From contig NZ_LT707409.1 of the NCBI RefSeq assembly GCF_900156875.1, forward strand, positions 780,113 through 844,112: a DNA stretch of 64,000 nt, given 5' to 3'. The notes beneath the pieces are model-generated. The model searched no databases. It saw only the letters and a list, made by a program, of their open reading frames with translations, and was not told the DNA's origin. This document shows positions 16,698-25,660 of this stretch, in pieces. Position 1 is the stretch's first letter. Each line of letters starts with the position of its first letter. Made by a program: the position numbers and the translations under genes. The DNA comes from Robertmurraya dakarensis. GTDB taxonomy: Bacteria > Bacillota > Bacilli > Bacillales > Cytobacillaceae.

Positions 16698-17626
16698 TTT
16701 TTTAGAGGTTTCTTAGTCTTTGAAGAAGACTTTTTGTTTAAAGATAGTAATAATATCATCCCAATGATACAGGCTGTACCAACATATTGGAAATATCCAA
16801 AAGGTTCTTTTAACCAAGTGACTGTTGTTAGAACAGCTGCTAGTGGTTCTAAACTACCTAAAAGGCTTGTTTCTTTAGGTGAAAGACTTTGTAAACTTTT
16901 TATATAAAACCAGAATGCAATCATTGTACCGAATATGATCACGAATACTAAATAAAAAATAGCTTCTGCGGTTAAGCTTGTAAAGTCCATTTGCCATGGT
17001 GGATGAATAAAACTTAATGCAAGACCGCCGATCATCATAGCCCAGCCAACAATGACAAGAGAATCATATTGCTTAAGAAGAGGAACTGCATACAAAGTGT
17101 AAAATGCTAACGCTACTCCAGACAATACACCCCAAACGATTGCAGTTGCCGGTACAGATAGGCTGGAGAGTGAACCGTTTGTTAATAAGAAAAAGCAACC
17201 ACCTAAAGCAAGCGAAACAGTTATAAAATCTTGTCGTGTTAGTGTTGTTTGCTTACGTAAGACCAAGTAAATGATAATCATTACAGGTGCTAAGTATTGT
17301 AATAGTGTAGCAACAGCAGCATTCCCATATTTAATAGATGCCATATATGTGTATTGAACCGCAAGCATTCCAAGTAAGCCGAATATAAACAGTTGAACAG
17401 CTGTCCTTTTATTTTTCCAGACATCAAAAACTTGAGAACGGTTTTTCCAAAAATATTGAACTGTTAAGAGTAAAAAACCAGCTATGAGCAATCGTGTCGT
17501 TACAAGCCAATTTACGTCGATGGCGTATTGTTGAAAAAGCTTCTGTGCAACTGTACCACCAACACCCCAAAATATCGCTCCCGTTATGACGAGAAATAAC
17601 CCTGTTCTTCTAGTAGGTCTATTCAT
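16673..17626 (-). CDS. EamA/DMT-superfamily transporter
   Basis: The 317-aa protein has about ten membrane helices in two EamA repeats. The first repeat ([20 protein letters not shown] to about residue 140) and the second ([20 protein letters not shown] to the end) show the usual internal duplication, with an SLEPLAAVL block near the end of repeat two. Such proteins export amino acids or other small metabolites; substrate unknown. ATG 17626 follows GGTGAG. It is transcribed divergently from an AraC-family regulator 105 bp away, which probably controls it. Confidence 0.9.
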   Translation of the reverse strand: MNRPTRRTGLFLVITGAIFWGVGGTVAQKLFQQYAIDVNWLVTTRLLIAGFLLLTVQYFWKNRSQVFDVWKNKRTAVQLFIFGLLGMLAVQYTYMASIKYGNAAVATLLQYLAPVMIIIYLVLRKQTTLTRQDFITVSLALGGCFFLLTNGSLSSLSVPATAIVWGVLSGVALAFYTLYAVPLLKQYDSLVIVGWAMMIGGLALSFIHPPWQMDFTSLTAEAIFYLVFVIIFGTMIAFWFYIKSLQSLSPKETSLLGSLEPLAAVLTTVTWLKEPFGYFQYVGTACIIGMILLLSLNKKSSSKTKKPLKNKKSFRIS

Positions 17627-17731
17627 GATCACTCACCACTTTAAATATAATAATAGTGTTATAATAAGTGAAAAATCGTCCTAATAATACTGAAATTGGA
17701 TGGAAAAATATAAATATATTGAGGTGGTTAT

Positions 17732-18622
17732 GTGCAGATAAAGAACTTCAGGGTTAATCAAAGTTTAAAAGAGCTAACCCAGCATCGTACAGTTGAGCTG
17801 CCGATTGCCTGTTATGAAACAACGATTAAGCAAAATATACATGGATATATCCCACTCCATTGGCATGAGGAAATTCAATTTGTTTTCATTGTAAAAGGGG
17901 AGGCTATTTTTCAAATAAATGAAGAGAGGATAGTGGTACGAGAAGACGACGGGCTATTTATAAATAGTGGCTGCCTGCATATGGCGGAAGAAAAGAAACA
18001 ATCGGACTGTGTCTATATTTGTTTAAATGTATCCCCTCACTTCGTTCTGTCACAAGAACTCCTCACAACCTATGTAACTCCTTATATCCAAGCAACTAAT
18101 TTACCATACGTTTTTGTAGATGCAAGTGAGCTTTGGGGAAAAACGGTAGTAGAGGCTATTTTAAAAATCAAACAGTTGATGGACGAAAAACCGCAGTACT
18201 TTGAAATTGATATAAGCATGCAACTAATGGGCATCTGGAAAAATTTAATTTTTAATGGTTTTCAACCAGAATACGTCCAAACGGAACTGTTAAAGAGTCA
18301 GCGAATGAAACAAATGTTAAATTGGATACATTCCCATTATGCGGAAAAAATCATGTTAGAGGATATTGCAAGAGCGGGCGGGTTGAGTCGATCTGAATGC
18401 TGTCGATACTTCAAACGAATATTAAAAACTACACCATTAAATTATGTTATGGATTATCGAATTCAAAAAAGCTTAGTATTATTGCAACAAGCAGAGTCTA
18501 ATGTTACTGAAGTTGCCTATAGTGTAGGCTTTAATAGTACAAGCTATTTTATCGAGAAATTTAGAAAGTCAATGAACATGACACCATTTGCATACAAAAA
18601 ATATAAAATGAATGATGACTAA
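17732..18622 (+). CDS. AraC-family transcriptional regulator
   Basis: The 296-aa regulator has an N-terminal cupin sensor domain (residues about 15-150; YIPLHWHEEIQFVFIVKGEA with the metal-type HWHEE) and a C-terminal double helix-turn-helix (about 190-290). Typical motifs are IMLEDIARAGGLSRSECCRYFK and VTEVAYSVGFNSTSYFIEKF. GTG at 17732 is the start because GAGGTGG lies 4-5 nt upstream. Its position, divergent from the EamA transporter gene, suggests a local activator responding to the exported compound. Confidence 0.92.
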   Translation: MQIKNFRVNQSLKELTQHRTVELPIACYETTIKQNIHGYIPLHWHEEIQFVFIVKGEAIFQINEERIVVREDDGLFINSGCLHMAEEKKQSDCVYICLNVSPHFVLSQELLTTYVTPYIQATNLPYVFVDASELWGKTVVEAILKIKQLMDEKPQYFEIDISMQLMGIWKNLIFNGFQPEYVQTELLKSQRMKQMLNWIHSHYAEKIMLEDIARAGGLSRSECCRYFKRILKTTPLNYVMDYRIQKSLVLLQQAESNVTEVAYSVGFNSTSYFIEKFRKSMNMTPFAYKKYKMNDD

Positions 18623-18693
18623 TTATATTATGTTGGCAAAATCAAGCTCTGACTGCTAATAGAAGTCAGAAGGGCGCAAAGATACCAACAACA

Positions 18694-18742
18694 AATAAAG
18701 GAGTGAAACATAGTTTAGCTGTAACTATGTTCACTCCTTTAT
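18694..18742 (+). terminator. Long hairpin terminator
   Basis: AATAAAGGAGTGA-ACATAGTT arms form about 20 bp with one bulge around TAGCT, followed by TTATTTTAT. Confidence 0.75.
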
Positions 18743-18780
18743 TTTATCTGTTTCTTACAAGTCTATTTTTATTCAAAAAG

Positions 18781-18857
18781 TGACAGCGTGTCATCTTATA
18801 ATTGACAAATGACACAGTGTCACGTATTATTAAAATATAAAAAGTGACACTATGTCA
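18781..18857. promoter_or_regulatory. Three palindromic operators TGACA-N3-TGTCA
   Basis: Perfect inverted repeats at 18781-18793 (spacer GCG), 18810-18822 (CAG) and 18845-18857 (CTA) lie directly before the gene at 18909. Centre spacings are 29 and 35 bp. They look like binding sites for a dimeric repressor or activator that is not encoded next door. Confidence 0.7.
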
Positions 18858-18908
18858 TAATTGTGTGGCAAAGGCTTATAAAATTAAAAACCAGTAGGAG
18901 GGTTTCTT

Positions 18909-19334
18909 TTGATACATTTCATGAACGACATGCCGAATACTGCAAAAAGAGAATTAGAAAAACTAGAAGAAATCATATCTCCATTTATGAAAAAAGCTTC
19001 TAAATATGCATTATTTTCGTTTCCTTTAGTCACTTTCTCTGTGATTAATCTGTTTCTATTATTATTTGCTGCATCAGATCAGCAATACTCGGCGACAACC
19101 ATTGTCATCTTTGCAGTTATTGGTGCAATTGGGTTGGCGTTATCAAAAGAGTCGAAGCTAAAGCAAAGAGAGATTCAAAAGATGAGTTCAGAATACATCA
19201 TTGAGAGAATTAAGAAGAGTGAATTAGCGTCAGACCATCTAAAAAAAGAGTATATTAACCTTGTAAAGGAACAGCCTCTATTGGCCATGCAGCACTTCAT
19301 CACATTTTTGAAGAAAGAAGATCAAGCAAATTAA
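18909..19334 (+). CDS. Small membrane protein, YwnF/DUF5392-like
   Basis: The 141-aa protein has a charged helical N terminus (TAKRELEKLEEIISPFMKKA), two adjacent membrane helices (ALFSFPLVTFSVINLFLLLF and TIVIFAVIGAIGLALS) and a C-terminal cytoplasmic helix bundle of about 60 residues. Organisation and wording resemble the DUF5392/YwnF family of Bacillus, function unknown. The TTG at 18909 is chosen because TAGGAGGG lies 6-7 nt before it; the ATG at 18921 is too far. Three TGACA-N3-TGTCA operators upstream imply tight regulation. Confidence 0.7.
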   Translation: MIHFMNDMPNTAKRELEKLEEIISPFMKKASKYALFSFPLVTFSVINLFLLLFAASDQQYSATTIVIFAVIGAIGLALSKESKLKQREIQKMSSEYIIERIKKSELASDHLKKEYINLVKEQPLLAMQHFITFLKKEDQAN

Positions 19335-19710
19335 GAAGAAGCATTACTCAATAAGTGAAGAACTTTTTGGGATTATAAAGTCTTATGTATAAAGAGCACT
19401 GGGATATAAAATCCCAGTGTAGAAATAATAAGATCAATGGCTTACCAACCAAATCTTATCTTATGTCTAATTATATAGAAGAACTATTACAATCTAATGT
19501 TAACCAACTTAATAAAAATAACAGTTTCATATCATATCTATATAATTTTGTAAAAAAGCGTGAATAATTTTCCAATATTACAAAAAATTCTTTGCTAAGG
19601 ATTTTTTATCTTTTAAAATCCTTACCTACTTATATTCGCACTTTCTCGACGAGATACATTAGAAACGAGCTGGCGATAAGTGATAAAAACCAAATATCGT
19701 CGTAAAGGAG
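19335..19710. other. Intergenic stretch with hairpins, no convincing gene
   Basis: Hairpins are seen at 19396-19418 (CACTGGGAT / ATCCCAGTG) and 19596-19625 (AAGGATTTT / AAAATCCTT). A possible 60-codon frame from 19385 has no ribosome site and starts inside the first hairpin, so I do not call it a gene. Confidence 0.4.
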
Positions 19711-20031
19711 ATGAGAACCGAAACAAACGAAACAAGAGAAGGAAACGGTCTTCATCATGGGGATGAGAACCGAAACAATAGAAGCAAGAGAAGGAAACGG
19801 TCTTCATCAAAGGGATGAGAACCGAAACAAACGAAACAAGAGAAGGAAACGGTCTTCATCAAGGGGATGAGAACCGAAACAAACGAAACAAGAGAAGGAA
19901 ACGGTCTTCATCAAGGGGATGAGAACCGAAACAACCGAAGGAAGAGAAGGAAACGGTCCTCATCAAGGGGATGAGAACCGAAAAAAACGAAACACGAAAA
20001 GGAAACGGTCTTCATTATGGGGATGAGAACG
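19711..20031 (+). repeat. Tandem array A, six 52-bp units
   Basis: Units begin at 19711, 19763, 19815, 19867, 19919 and 19971, with a partial one at 20023, exactly 52 bp apart. Each starts ATGAGAACCGAAAC and ends GGAAACGGTCTTCATCAAGG. The ends of a unit form an imperfect inverted repeat (ATGAGAACCG / CGGTCTTCAT). The period is not a multiple of three and the units have no variable spacer, so neither coding repeats nor CRISPR fits. A related array lies at 44788-45370. Confidence 0.9.
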
Positions 20032-20138
20032 ATTCTTCAATGGACGCCATTGTTGAATTCTACAAACCTAAATTTTCCTAGTGGTACAAAGAGGTAGAGG
20101 GCTAATTTCTAAATAGAGCGCTTTTATGAACAAACAAA

Positions 20139-20183
20139 AGCCTAATTTCTCTCTTACAATACTGAGAAATTAGGCTGTTTTTA
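20139..20183. terminator. Bidirectional terminator
   Basis: Stem AGCCTAATTTCTC / GAGAAATTAGGCT flanked by A- and T-rich tracts; it serves the minus-strand lipoprotein gene. Confidence 0.75.
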
Positions 20184-20190
20184 TTTTGGT

Positions 20191-20832
20191 TTAACCATCC
20201 ATCTCTACTTCTAGGATTTCTTCGGTTGTGGCGTTGATTTTGATTTCTATATCGGAGTTATTGTTGTCATATTCAATCGTAAACGTTTGTTTTCCATCGT
20301 CAGCTTCCAATGACCAGCCTGTTGGAGATAGTCCTTCTACTTCGGCTTTTGTAGCAGCGATTTCAATGGCTTTTGCTGGGTCAATAATGGTTGAAAAATC
20401 TAATGTTTCATCAGGATCTCTTTCTATTTCAACTTCATTTTCCTTAATTTCTTTTGTAGTGGCATCAATTTCTGTTTCATATTCTTTTGATGAATCAAAA
20501 CCGTCAATATCATAATGTAATCGACCCGAGTCGGTATCTAAGTCAACAGATTCTATTTCCGCGTCAGGATGAGCTTCTTTAAAAATGTTTACGGCCTCTG
20601 CCAGTGAGACAGTTGGATTTGTTATATCAACAGTTTTGGAATTGTTTGTTGTATCCGATTTGCTAGAATCTTGAGCAGCATTTTCATTCGTTGTACTTGT
20701 ATCGTCTGTATTAATGGCATTATTCGTAGTACTTGGTTGATTTGTACTTTTCACATTTTCTTCTGTTGTATCGGTACCACATGCTGTTAATAAAAGCAGA
20801 GTACATCCTGTTATCATTAATTTTTTTAACAT
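20191..20832 (-). CDS. Lipoprotein with two PepSY domains
   Basis: The 213-aa protein has a lipoprotein signal MLKKLMITGCTLLLLTACG with Cys18 as lipidation site. A Ser/Thr/Asn-rich linker (to about residue 70) is followed by two PepSY-like modules (SLAEAVNIFKEAHPDAEIES and IDPAKAIEIAATKAEVEGLS). Each module ends in a TTKEI/TTEEI-type strand motif (ATTKEIKENEVEI, ATTEEILEVEMDG). PepSY domains often inhibit or hold secreted proteases; here no protease gene is adjacent. ATG follows GAGGAGAG. It is monocistronic with its own terminator. Confidence 0.85.
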   Translation of the reverse strand: MLKKLMITGCTLLLLTACGTDTTEENVKSTNQPSTTNNAINTDDTSTTNENAAQDSSKSDTTNNSKTVDITNPTVSLAEAVNIFKEAHPDAEIESVDLDTDSGRLHYDIDGFDSSKEYETEIDATTKEIKENEVEIERDPDETLDFSTIIDPAKAIEIAATKAEVEGLSPTGWSLEADDGKQTFTIEYDNNNSDIEIKINATTEEILEVEMDG

Positions 20833-21100
20833 ATTAAATCTCTCCTCATCTATTGTTTGGAATTGACTTCCTGTTCTTTAATCATGCTACTCTTTGATCA
20901 TAAAGATTAAACATTAGAAAATGATGAGAAATAGATTAGATTTACATAACTTTGATTGATGAAGTATGGCGAGGGAGGTTATCGTGTTCCTAAAACTCAA
21001 TTTTTGGCATAGCGCTTTGAGTTTGCCATGTTTCCTTACCTAGCCCAATATGCTCAATTGTGATAGGGTGATAGTATCTCAAATAAAGGATGTTAATAGA

Positions 21101-22051
21101 TTGAATCATAAAAATAAAGAACAAATGCCTTATATATACACTTTTTCCTACCGTAAGGGTGAAGAAGAATCCTTATGTACCTTAGAAATGCGATCCCTTT
21201 TTAGAAAAGTCTCTGAAACTAGTATCTTGGAGAGTGAGATCAAAGTCGATCCAAGCCGAAGCCCTTTTATCAAAGAAAGGGTAGAAGTAGTCTGTGAATC
21301 AACGCATTTGGAAGAGATTTTCATGCAAATTGAGGCTTTACCATTAATGGGAGAAACCTTTAAGGTTATTTTTGTTAAAAATCCTGATCTGGAAAAAGTG
21401 GAGTTTGCGGAAAGACGTAAGATTGAACGAGAAGTTGGATTACGTATTCCAGGTGAAGCCGAACTGGTAAAACCTGAGAAAATGTTTGGCATTATGTTTG
21501 TAAATGGACGCTGGGTATTTGGTCCATACGTAAAGAATGAAGCGATATGGCACCAACACCAGCAGAAGCCAAATGGTTATTCAACCGCGCTCAGTACGCG
21601 TGTAGCGAGGGCGGTTGTTAATATTGCCGTACCGAACCCATCTGGCATTAAGGCGATAGATCCATGCTGCGGAATTGGAACGGTCCTTGTTGAAGCATTA
21701 TCGATGGGAATTGACATCGATGGAAGTGATATTAATCCACTGATCCTCCAAGGAACGAGGGAGAATATTGCCCATTTTGGATTCCAAGGGGAAGTAGTAA
21801 AAAGAGATGTAAGAAACGTGGAAAAAAATTATGACGTAGCCATCATTGATTTGCCGTACAATTTATGTTCTGTGATCTCACCAGAAGAACAGCTTGAAAT
21901 GCTCCAAAGTGCGCGCCGATTTGCGAAAAAGCTCGTCGTTGTAACCGTTGAACCCATCGATCCCATCATAGAGAAAGCTGGATTTGACATTGTTGACCGT
22001 GGAGTTGCTACAAAGTCCAGGTTTGTACGAGAGGTTATTGTTTGTGAATAA
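21101..22051 (+). CDS. TRM11-like SAM-dependent RNA methyltransferase
   Basis: The 316-aa protein resembles the bacterial TRM11/TrmG10-type family that methylates RNA guanosines. A THUMP-like N-terminal half contains MPYIYTFSYRKGEEES and LCTLEMRSLF. A Rossmann-fold methylase half has the SAM motif IDPCCGIGTVLVEALSMG and acidic strand end DIDGSDINPL. The catalytic tetrad appears as DLPYN, a variant of D/N-P-P-Y. The start is uncertain: TTG 21101 has AAAGGA upstream, while ATG 21050 has no ribosome site; ATG 21125 is also possible. The target RNA is not known. Confidence 0.75.
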   Translation: MNHKNKEQMPYIYTFSYRKGEEESLCTLEMRSLFRKVSETSILESEIKVDPSRSPFIKERVEVVCESTHLEEIFMQIEALPLMGETFKVIFVKNPDLEKVEFAERRKIEREVGLRIPGEAELVKPEKMFGIMFVNGRWVFGPYVKNEAIWHQHQQKPNGYSTALSTRVARAVVNIAVPNPSGIKAIDPCCGIGTVLVEALSMGIDIDGSDINPLILQGTRENIAHFGFQGEVVKRDVRNVEKNYDVAIIDLPYNLCSVISPEEQLEMLQSARRFAKKLVVVTVEPIDPIIEKAGFDIVDRGVATKSRFVREVIVCE

Positions 22052-22195
22052 CGAATGCGATGGCTATTTTTAAATAACGTAGCGGTGGAAATTTTTCCCC
22101 TCATGACTGGAGTTTAAGTATTTAAAATAAAGGATTTCAGTCATAAGCTGACGAATAACATGATAAAGTTATTCTTTTTTTAGAACGGTGGTGTA

Positions 22196-22987
22196 ATGAT
22201 GGAACGATTTACAATCCCTCCAGACGAAAAAACGATTGTCAGTACATCGAGCAAAGGTGATCAATCAAAATGGCTAGTCGGGGATAAATGGATTAAGGAG
22301 AATACGTTTGGCTACGAAAATATGGCTGAATATGTCGCTTCTCTAATACTAGAAAGCTCAACCCTTCCAAAAAACTCCTATGTTTCTTATACACCCTGCT
22401 TAATCGAAAAGCCTGATGGAACGGTTACAGAAGGCTGCTACTCAGATGATTTTCGCGGTTCCTTACAGGAAGTGACGCTTGAACGGTTATTTGAAGCGAA
22501 TTTTGAAACAACCGATGAAATCGTAAATCATCCTCGTTATTCAACAGAAGAGAAGTTCCAGACCCTAATAGAAAAAATATATACACTCATAGGATTAGAT
22601 GTTTCTTGTGAACTAGCCCAGATGTTAGCTTTTGATGCGTTGATACTAAATGAGGACCGGCATACCAATAATATTTTGTTCCTATTGGATCCTAAAACGG
22701 AACACTGGCAGCTAGCTCCGTTGTTTGATCATGGCTTAAGTTTGCTGTCAGATTTGAAGGATTACCCAATAAGTAAGCCTTTAAATATTATAAAAAGACA
22801 AGTAAAAGCAAAGCCATTTAGTGTGTCATTTGAGAAGCAATTAGCTTTGTATCAAGGACCGCCGTTTATCAAGCGTTCCTTACTCCTTGATAAATTAGAC
22901 ACAGCACCTTATGATTTAGGCAGAGCAAAGGATGTAGCGATTTTTCAATTAAATGAAGATTCACTGCAGCGACTCATGATTGATTAA
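22196..22987 (+). CDS. HipA-like protein kinase
   Basis: The 263-aa protein shows the C-terminal kinase lobe of the HipA/CtkA group. The catalytic loop reads LNEDRHTNN at residues 151-159 (Asp154 as catalytic base, Asn159 metal ligand). The DFG-equivalent is FDHG at 177-180, and the region KWIKENTFGYENMAEYVAS matches the N-lobe Lys and following Glu helix. It lacks the separate N-terminal domain of classical HipA (about 430 aa) and is not preceded by a HipB-type repressor. A small gene follows 13 bp downstream and probably forms its partner. It might be a toxin, defence or regulatory kinase; target unknown. Confidence 0.75.
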   Translation: MMERFTIPPDEKTIVSTSSKGDQSKWLVGDKWIKENTFGYENMAEYVASLILESSTLPKNSYVSYTPCLIEKPDGTVTEGCYSDDFRGSLQEVTLERLFEANFETTDEIVNHPRYSTEEKFQTLIEKIYTLIGLDVSCELAQMLAFDALILNEDRHTNNILFLLDPKTEHWQLAPLFDHGLSLLSDLKDYPISKPLNIIKRQVKAKPFSVSFEKQLALYQGPPFIKRSLLLDKLDTAPYDLGRAKDVAIFQLNEDSLQRLMID

Positions 22988-23000
22988 GGGGGTGCCAAAG

Positions 23001-23387
23001 TTGATCGATTATATGAAATTTGATGTCATGTTCTTTGATGAGGTCATTGCGAGTGTTGATTTAAAGCCGAAGGAGGGTGATAGTCCCTACGTGATTAATT
23101 ATATCAAAGGCTTTAACAAACAATTTTCCCCTAATCCAGAAGGTTATATTACGAAAGAGGAATTAGAAAGATGGCTGAAGTGGCGGGTGTTTCCCCCAAC
23201 AAGGGTCAACGCGGATGAATTACTTGCATCTCTTGGTCTAACCAGCTATAACCGTTGGGCGATTGTGCGAAAAACACATGGGGTCATGGCGGATGATGAA
23301 ATATGGCTGCGTTTTAAAGGAGAAAACTTGAAACATCGGGATATCACGTTGCGTAGTTACCTTTATTATCCTGATCAAGCACTGTAA
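23001..23387 (+). CDS. Small partner protein of the HipA-like kinase
   Basis: The 128-aa protein begins MIDYMKFDVMFFDEVIASVD and contains a conserved-looking block of NRWAIVRKTHGVMADDEIWL and RFKGEN. TTG 23001 is the start because AAGGGGG lies 8-9 nt before it; earlier candidates overlap the kinase stop. I recall similar blocks (KTHG-MADD-IW) next to HipA-like kinases in other Firmicutes, but no functional name. The tight spacing implies co-expression, perhaps as substrate adaptor, N-lobe or antitoxin. Confidence 0.6.
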   Translation: MIDYMKFDVMFFDEVIASVDLKPKEGDSPYVINYIKGFNKQFSPNPEGYITKEELERWLKWRVFPPTRVNADELLASLGLTSYNRWAIVRKTHGVMADDEIWLRFKGENLKHRDITLRSYLYYPDQAL

Positions 23388-23391
23388 CACA

Positions 23392-23440
23392 TAAGGGATA
23401 GCGATTGGGAATTCTATTCCTGGCGCTGCCCTTTTTTAAA
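23392..23440 (+). terminator. Terminator of the HipA-like pair
   Basis: AGGGATAGCG and GGCGCTGCCCT arms with a long loop, followed by TTTTTT. Confidence 0.5.
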
Positions 23441-23711
23441 AAAGTCCATTACCTTTTGGTACTGCTTCAAAATAGTTCCCACCTTTATGCCCCTTACATC
23501 CCTACAATCAGCTGCTGCTCGATTGCTCAATCATAAATCCTCAGTTTTCCATCATCAACAACAACGTCTGACATTATCATCCTAAGCTATTAAATTAATG
23601 TCATTTCCTGTATTTACGCGCTGATCTCTTCTAAAGCTAGGCACTTGGATTAAGTATATCTTTGATTTTCTCCACTTCTAATTTTGACAATCAAGTGAAC
23701 CATTCCGTTTC
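23441..23711. other. Non-coding stretch upstream of the hcp promoter
   Basis: No start codon with a ribosome site and no clear repeat is seen. It is simply the far upstream region of hcp. Confidence 0.3.
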
Positions 23712-23754
23712 TGTGAGCTACATCACATCTATATCGATTGATGGTTGTTACTAT
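23712..23754 (+). promoter_or_regulatory. FNR/CRP-type binding site and promoter of hcp
   Basis: TGTGA-GCTACA-TCACA at 23712-23727 matches the FNR consensus TGTGA-N6-TCACA perfectly. A -10 hexamer TACTAT lies at 23749-23754. With a start near 23761 the site is centred at about -41.5, the classical class II activator position. Confidence 0.8.
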
Positions 23755-23848
23755 TTATTTAGTTAATAAATTCACAAACCTATTAATCAGTTATTGATTC
23801 GAAAAATTAAGGACAACCAAGAAGGTTTAGAATGTAGGAGGAAGTAAA

Positions 23849-25507
23849 ATGAGTATGTTTTGTTTTCAATGTCAAGAAACAGCAAATGGAACTGGATGCA
23901 CAGTAGCCGGAATTTGTGGGAAAAAAGATGATTTAGCAAATATGCAGGATTTATTGGTTTATGTAGTAAAGGGAATTGCGATTGCTCTTACAGAAGCTAG
24001 AGAACTAGGAATTAAGAACAGCAAAGCTGATGAGTTTATCGTTAATAGTCTATTTATGACAATCACAAATGCAAATTGGGATAAAAATGATTTTTATAAT
24101 AAAGTTAGACAAGGTTTGGAAATTCGTGAAGAGATAAAATCATCGATTCAAAATAATGGCTCTGAATTATGTAATAGCAGTGATTATGTTAATTGGCATG
24201 GTGAGTCCAATTTTGATTTCGAAACGAAAGCAGCTTCACAAGAGGTAAGCGTTCTTGCGACAAAAGATGAAGATATTCGTTCATTAAGAGAACTAATCAC
24301 GTATGGATTAAAGGGAATGGCTGCGTACCTTAAACACGCATCACATTTAAGCTATAAAGATGACACTCTTTATGCATTTATGCAAAAGACATTGACGCAA
24401 ATAACAGATGATAATGCTACAATGCAAGAATTAATTGACCTTTCAATGGAAGTTGGAAAATATGGTGTTCACGCGATGGAATTATTAGATACTGCAAACA
24501 CTTCCACATATGGCCATCCGGAGGTTACGAAAGTAAACATCGGTGTTCGTCAAAATCCTGGAATTTTAATTAGTGGACATGACCTTAAAGATATCGAACA
24601 ATTATTAAAGCAAACTGAGGGCACGGGTGTTGATGTGTATACACATAGTGAAATGCTTTCTGCCAATTATTATCCAGCATTTAAAAAATATGATCACTTT
24701 GTTGGAAACTACGGAAATGCTTGGTGGGAACAAAAACGTGAATTTGAAAGCTTTAATGGTCCGATTCTTATGACAACCAACTGTATTGTGCCACCAAAAG
24801 CTTCTTACAAAGATAGAATGTACACCACTGGCGCGACAGGAGTAGAAGGTGTCACTTATATTGAAGAGCAAGAGGATGGAACAAAAGATTTCTCTGTGAT
24901 TATTGAACATGCGAAACAATGTGAGCCTCCTATTGAAATTGAAAAAGGAGAGATTGTTGGAGGATTTGCACATAATCAAGTAGCTCAAGTTGCCGATCAG
25001 GTAGTGGATGCAGTGAAAAATGGAGATATTAAGCGATTCTTTGTTATGGCAGGATGCGATGGACGCCATAAGAGTAGAACTTATTATAAAGAATTTGCAG
25101 AAGAACTTCCGAAGGATACGATCATCCTAACAGCAGGTTGTGCTAAATATCGATACAATAAGCTTGAGTTGGGTGATATCAATGGTATTCCGAGGGTGCT
25201 TGATGCTGGTCAATGTAATGATTCATATTCACTTGTCATGACAGCATTAAGATTAAAAGATGCTTTCGGTTTGGAAAGTGTTAACGATCTTCCGTTGTCT
25301 TATAATATCGCTTGGTATGAGCAAAAGGCAGTCATCGTATTCTTATCACTACTTTACCTAGGTGTGAAAAACATTCATGTTGGGCCTACATTACCAGCAT
25401 TCCTATCACCAAATGTAACAAACTTCTTAGTAGAAAACTTTGGTGTAGGAGGCATTACGGATACAAAAGAAGATATCGATATGTTCATGGGTGCAGTTTT
25501 GAACTAA
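23849..25507 (+). CDS. hcp: Hybrid cluster protein (hydroxylamine reductase, prismane protein)
   Basis: The 552-aa cytoplasmic iron-sulfur protein is known for NO and hydroxylamine reduction under anaerobic or nitrosative stress. The N-terminal cluster cysteines are Cys5, Cys8, Cys17 and Cys23 (Cx2Cx8Cx5C, the class I/III spacing). Hybrid-cluster ligands appear in order in [30 protein letters not shown] and [13 protein letters not shown] 23849 follows TAGGAGGAAG. An ideal FNR site sits at the activating position upstream, so expression should rise without oxygen. No adjacent hcr reductase is present. Confidence 0.97.
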   Translation: MSMFCFQCQETANGTGCTVAGICGKKDDLANMQDLLVYVVKGIAIALTEARELGIKNSKADEFIVNSLFMTITNANWDKNDFYNKVRQGLEIREEIKSSIQNNGSELCNSSDYVNWHGESNFDFETKAASQEVSVLATKDEDIRSLRELITYGLKGMAAYLKHASHLSYKDDTLYAFMQKTLTQITDDNATMQELIDLSMEVGKYGVHAMELLDTANTSTYGHPEVTKVNIGVRQNPGILISGHDLKDIEQLLKQTEGTGVDVYTHSEMLSANYYPAFKKYDHFVGNYGNAWWEQKREFESFNGPILMTTNCIVPPKASYKDRMYTTGATGVEGVTYIEEQEDGTKDFSVIIEHAKQCEPPIEIEKGEIVGGFAHNQVAQVADQVVDAVKNGDIKRFFVMAGCDGRHKSRTYYKEFAEELPKDTIILTAGCAKYRYNKLELGDINGIPRVLDAGQCNDSYSLVMTALRLKDAFGLESVNDLPLSYNIAWYEQKAVIVFLSLLYLGVKNIHVGPTLPAFLSPNVTNFLVENFGVGGITDTKEDIDMFMGAVLN

Positions 25508-25521
25508 AAATATATAGAGCA

Positions 25522-25563
25522 CACCTCGTTTTCTTAGAAATAAGAAAGCGGGGTGTTTTTTTT
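25522..25563 (+). terminator. hcp terminator
   Basis: CACCTCGTTTTCTT / AAGAAAGCGGGGTG stem with six-base loop, followed by nine T. Confidence 0.9.
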
Positions 25564-25660
25564 CTATCAAAATGTGTGCCCCACACACGCTGGACACATA
25601 GCTTAAATTAGGATAGATTGAAATAATAGCACTAGCACACAGATACAGGGGATAATGAAT

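Noticed and set aside
18789-18807. TnrA box
   Set aside because: TGTCA and TGACA are present but separated by nine bases, not the seven required; the TGACA-N3-TGTCA reading explains all three sites.
19385-19567. Gene of 60 codons
   Set aside because: Starts within a hairpin, has no ribosome site, and has an Asn/Lys-rich composition expected from AT-rich random sequence.
19711-20031. CRISPR array
   Set aside because: Units are 52 bp throughout with no conserved-repeat/variable-spacer split, and no cas genes are nearby.
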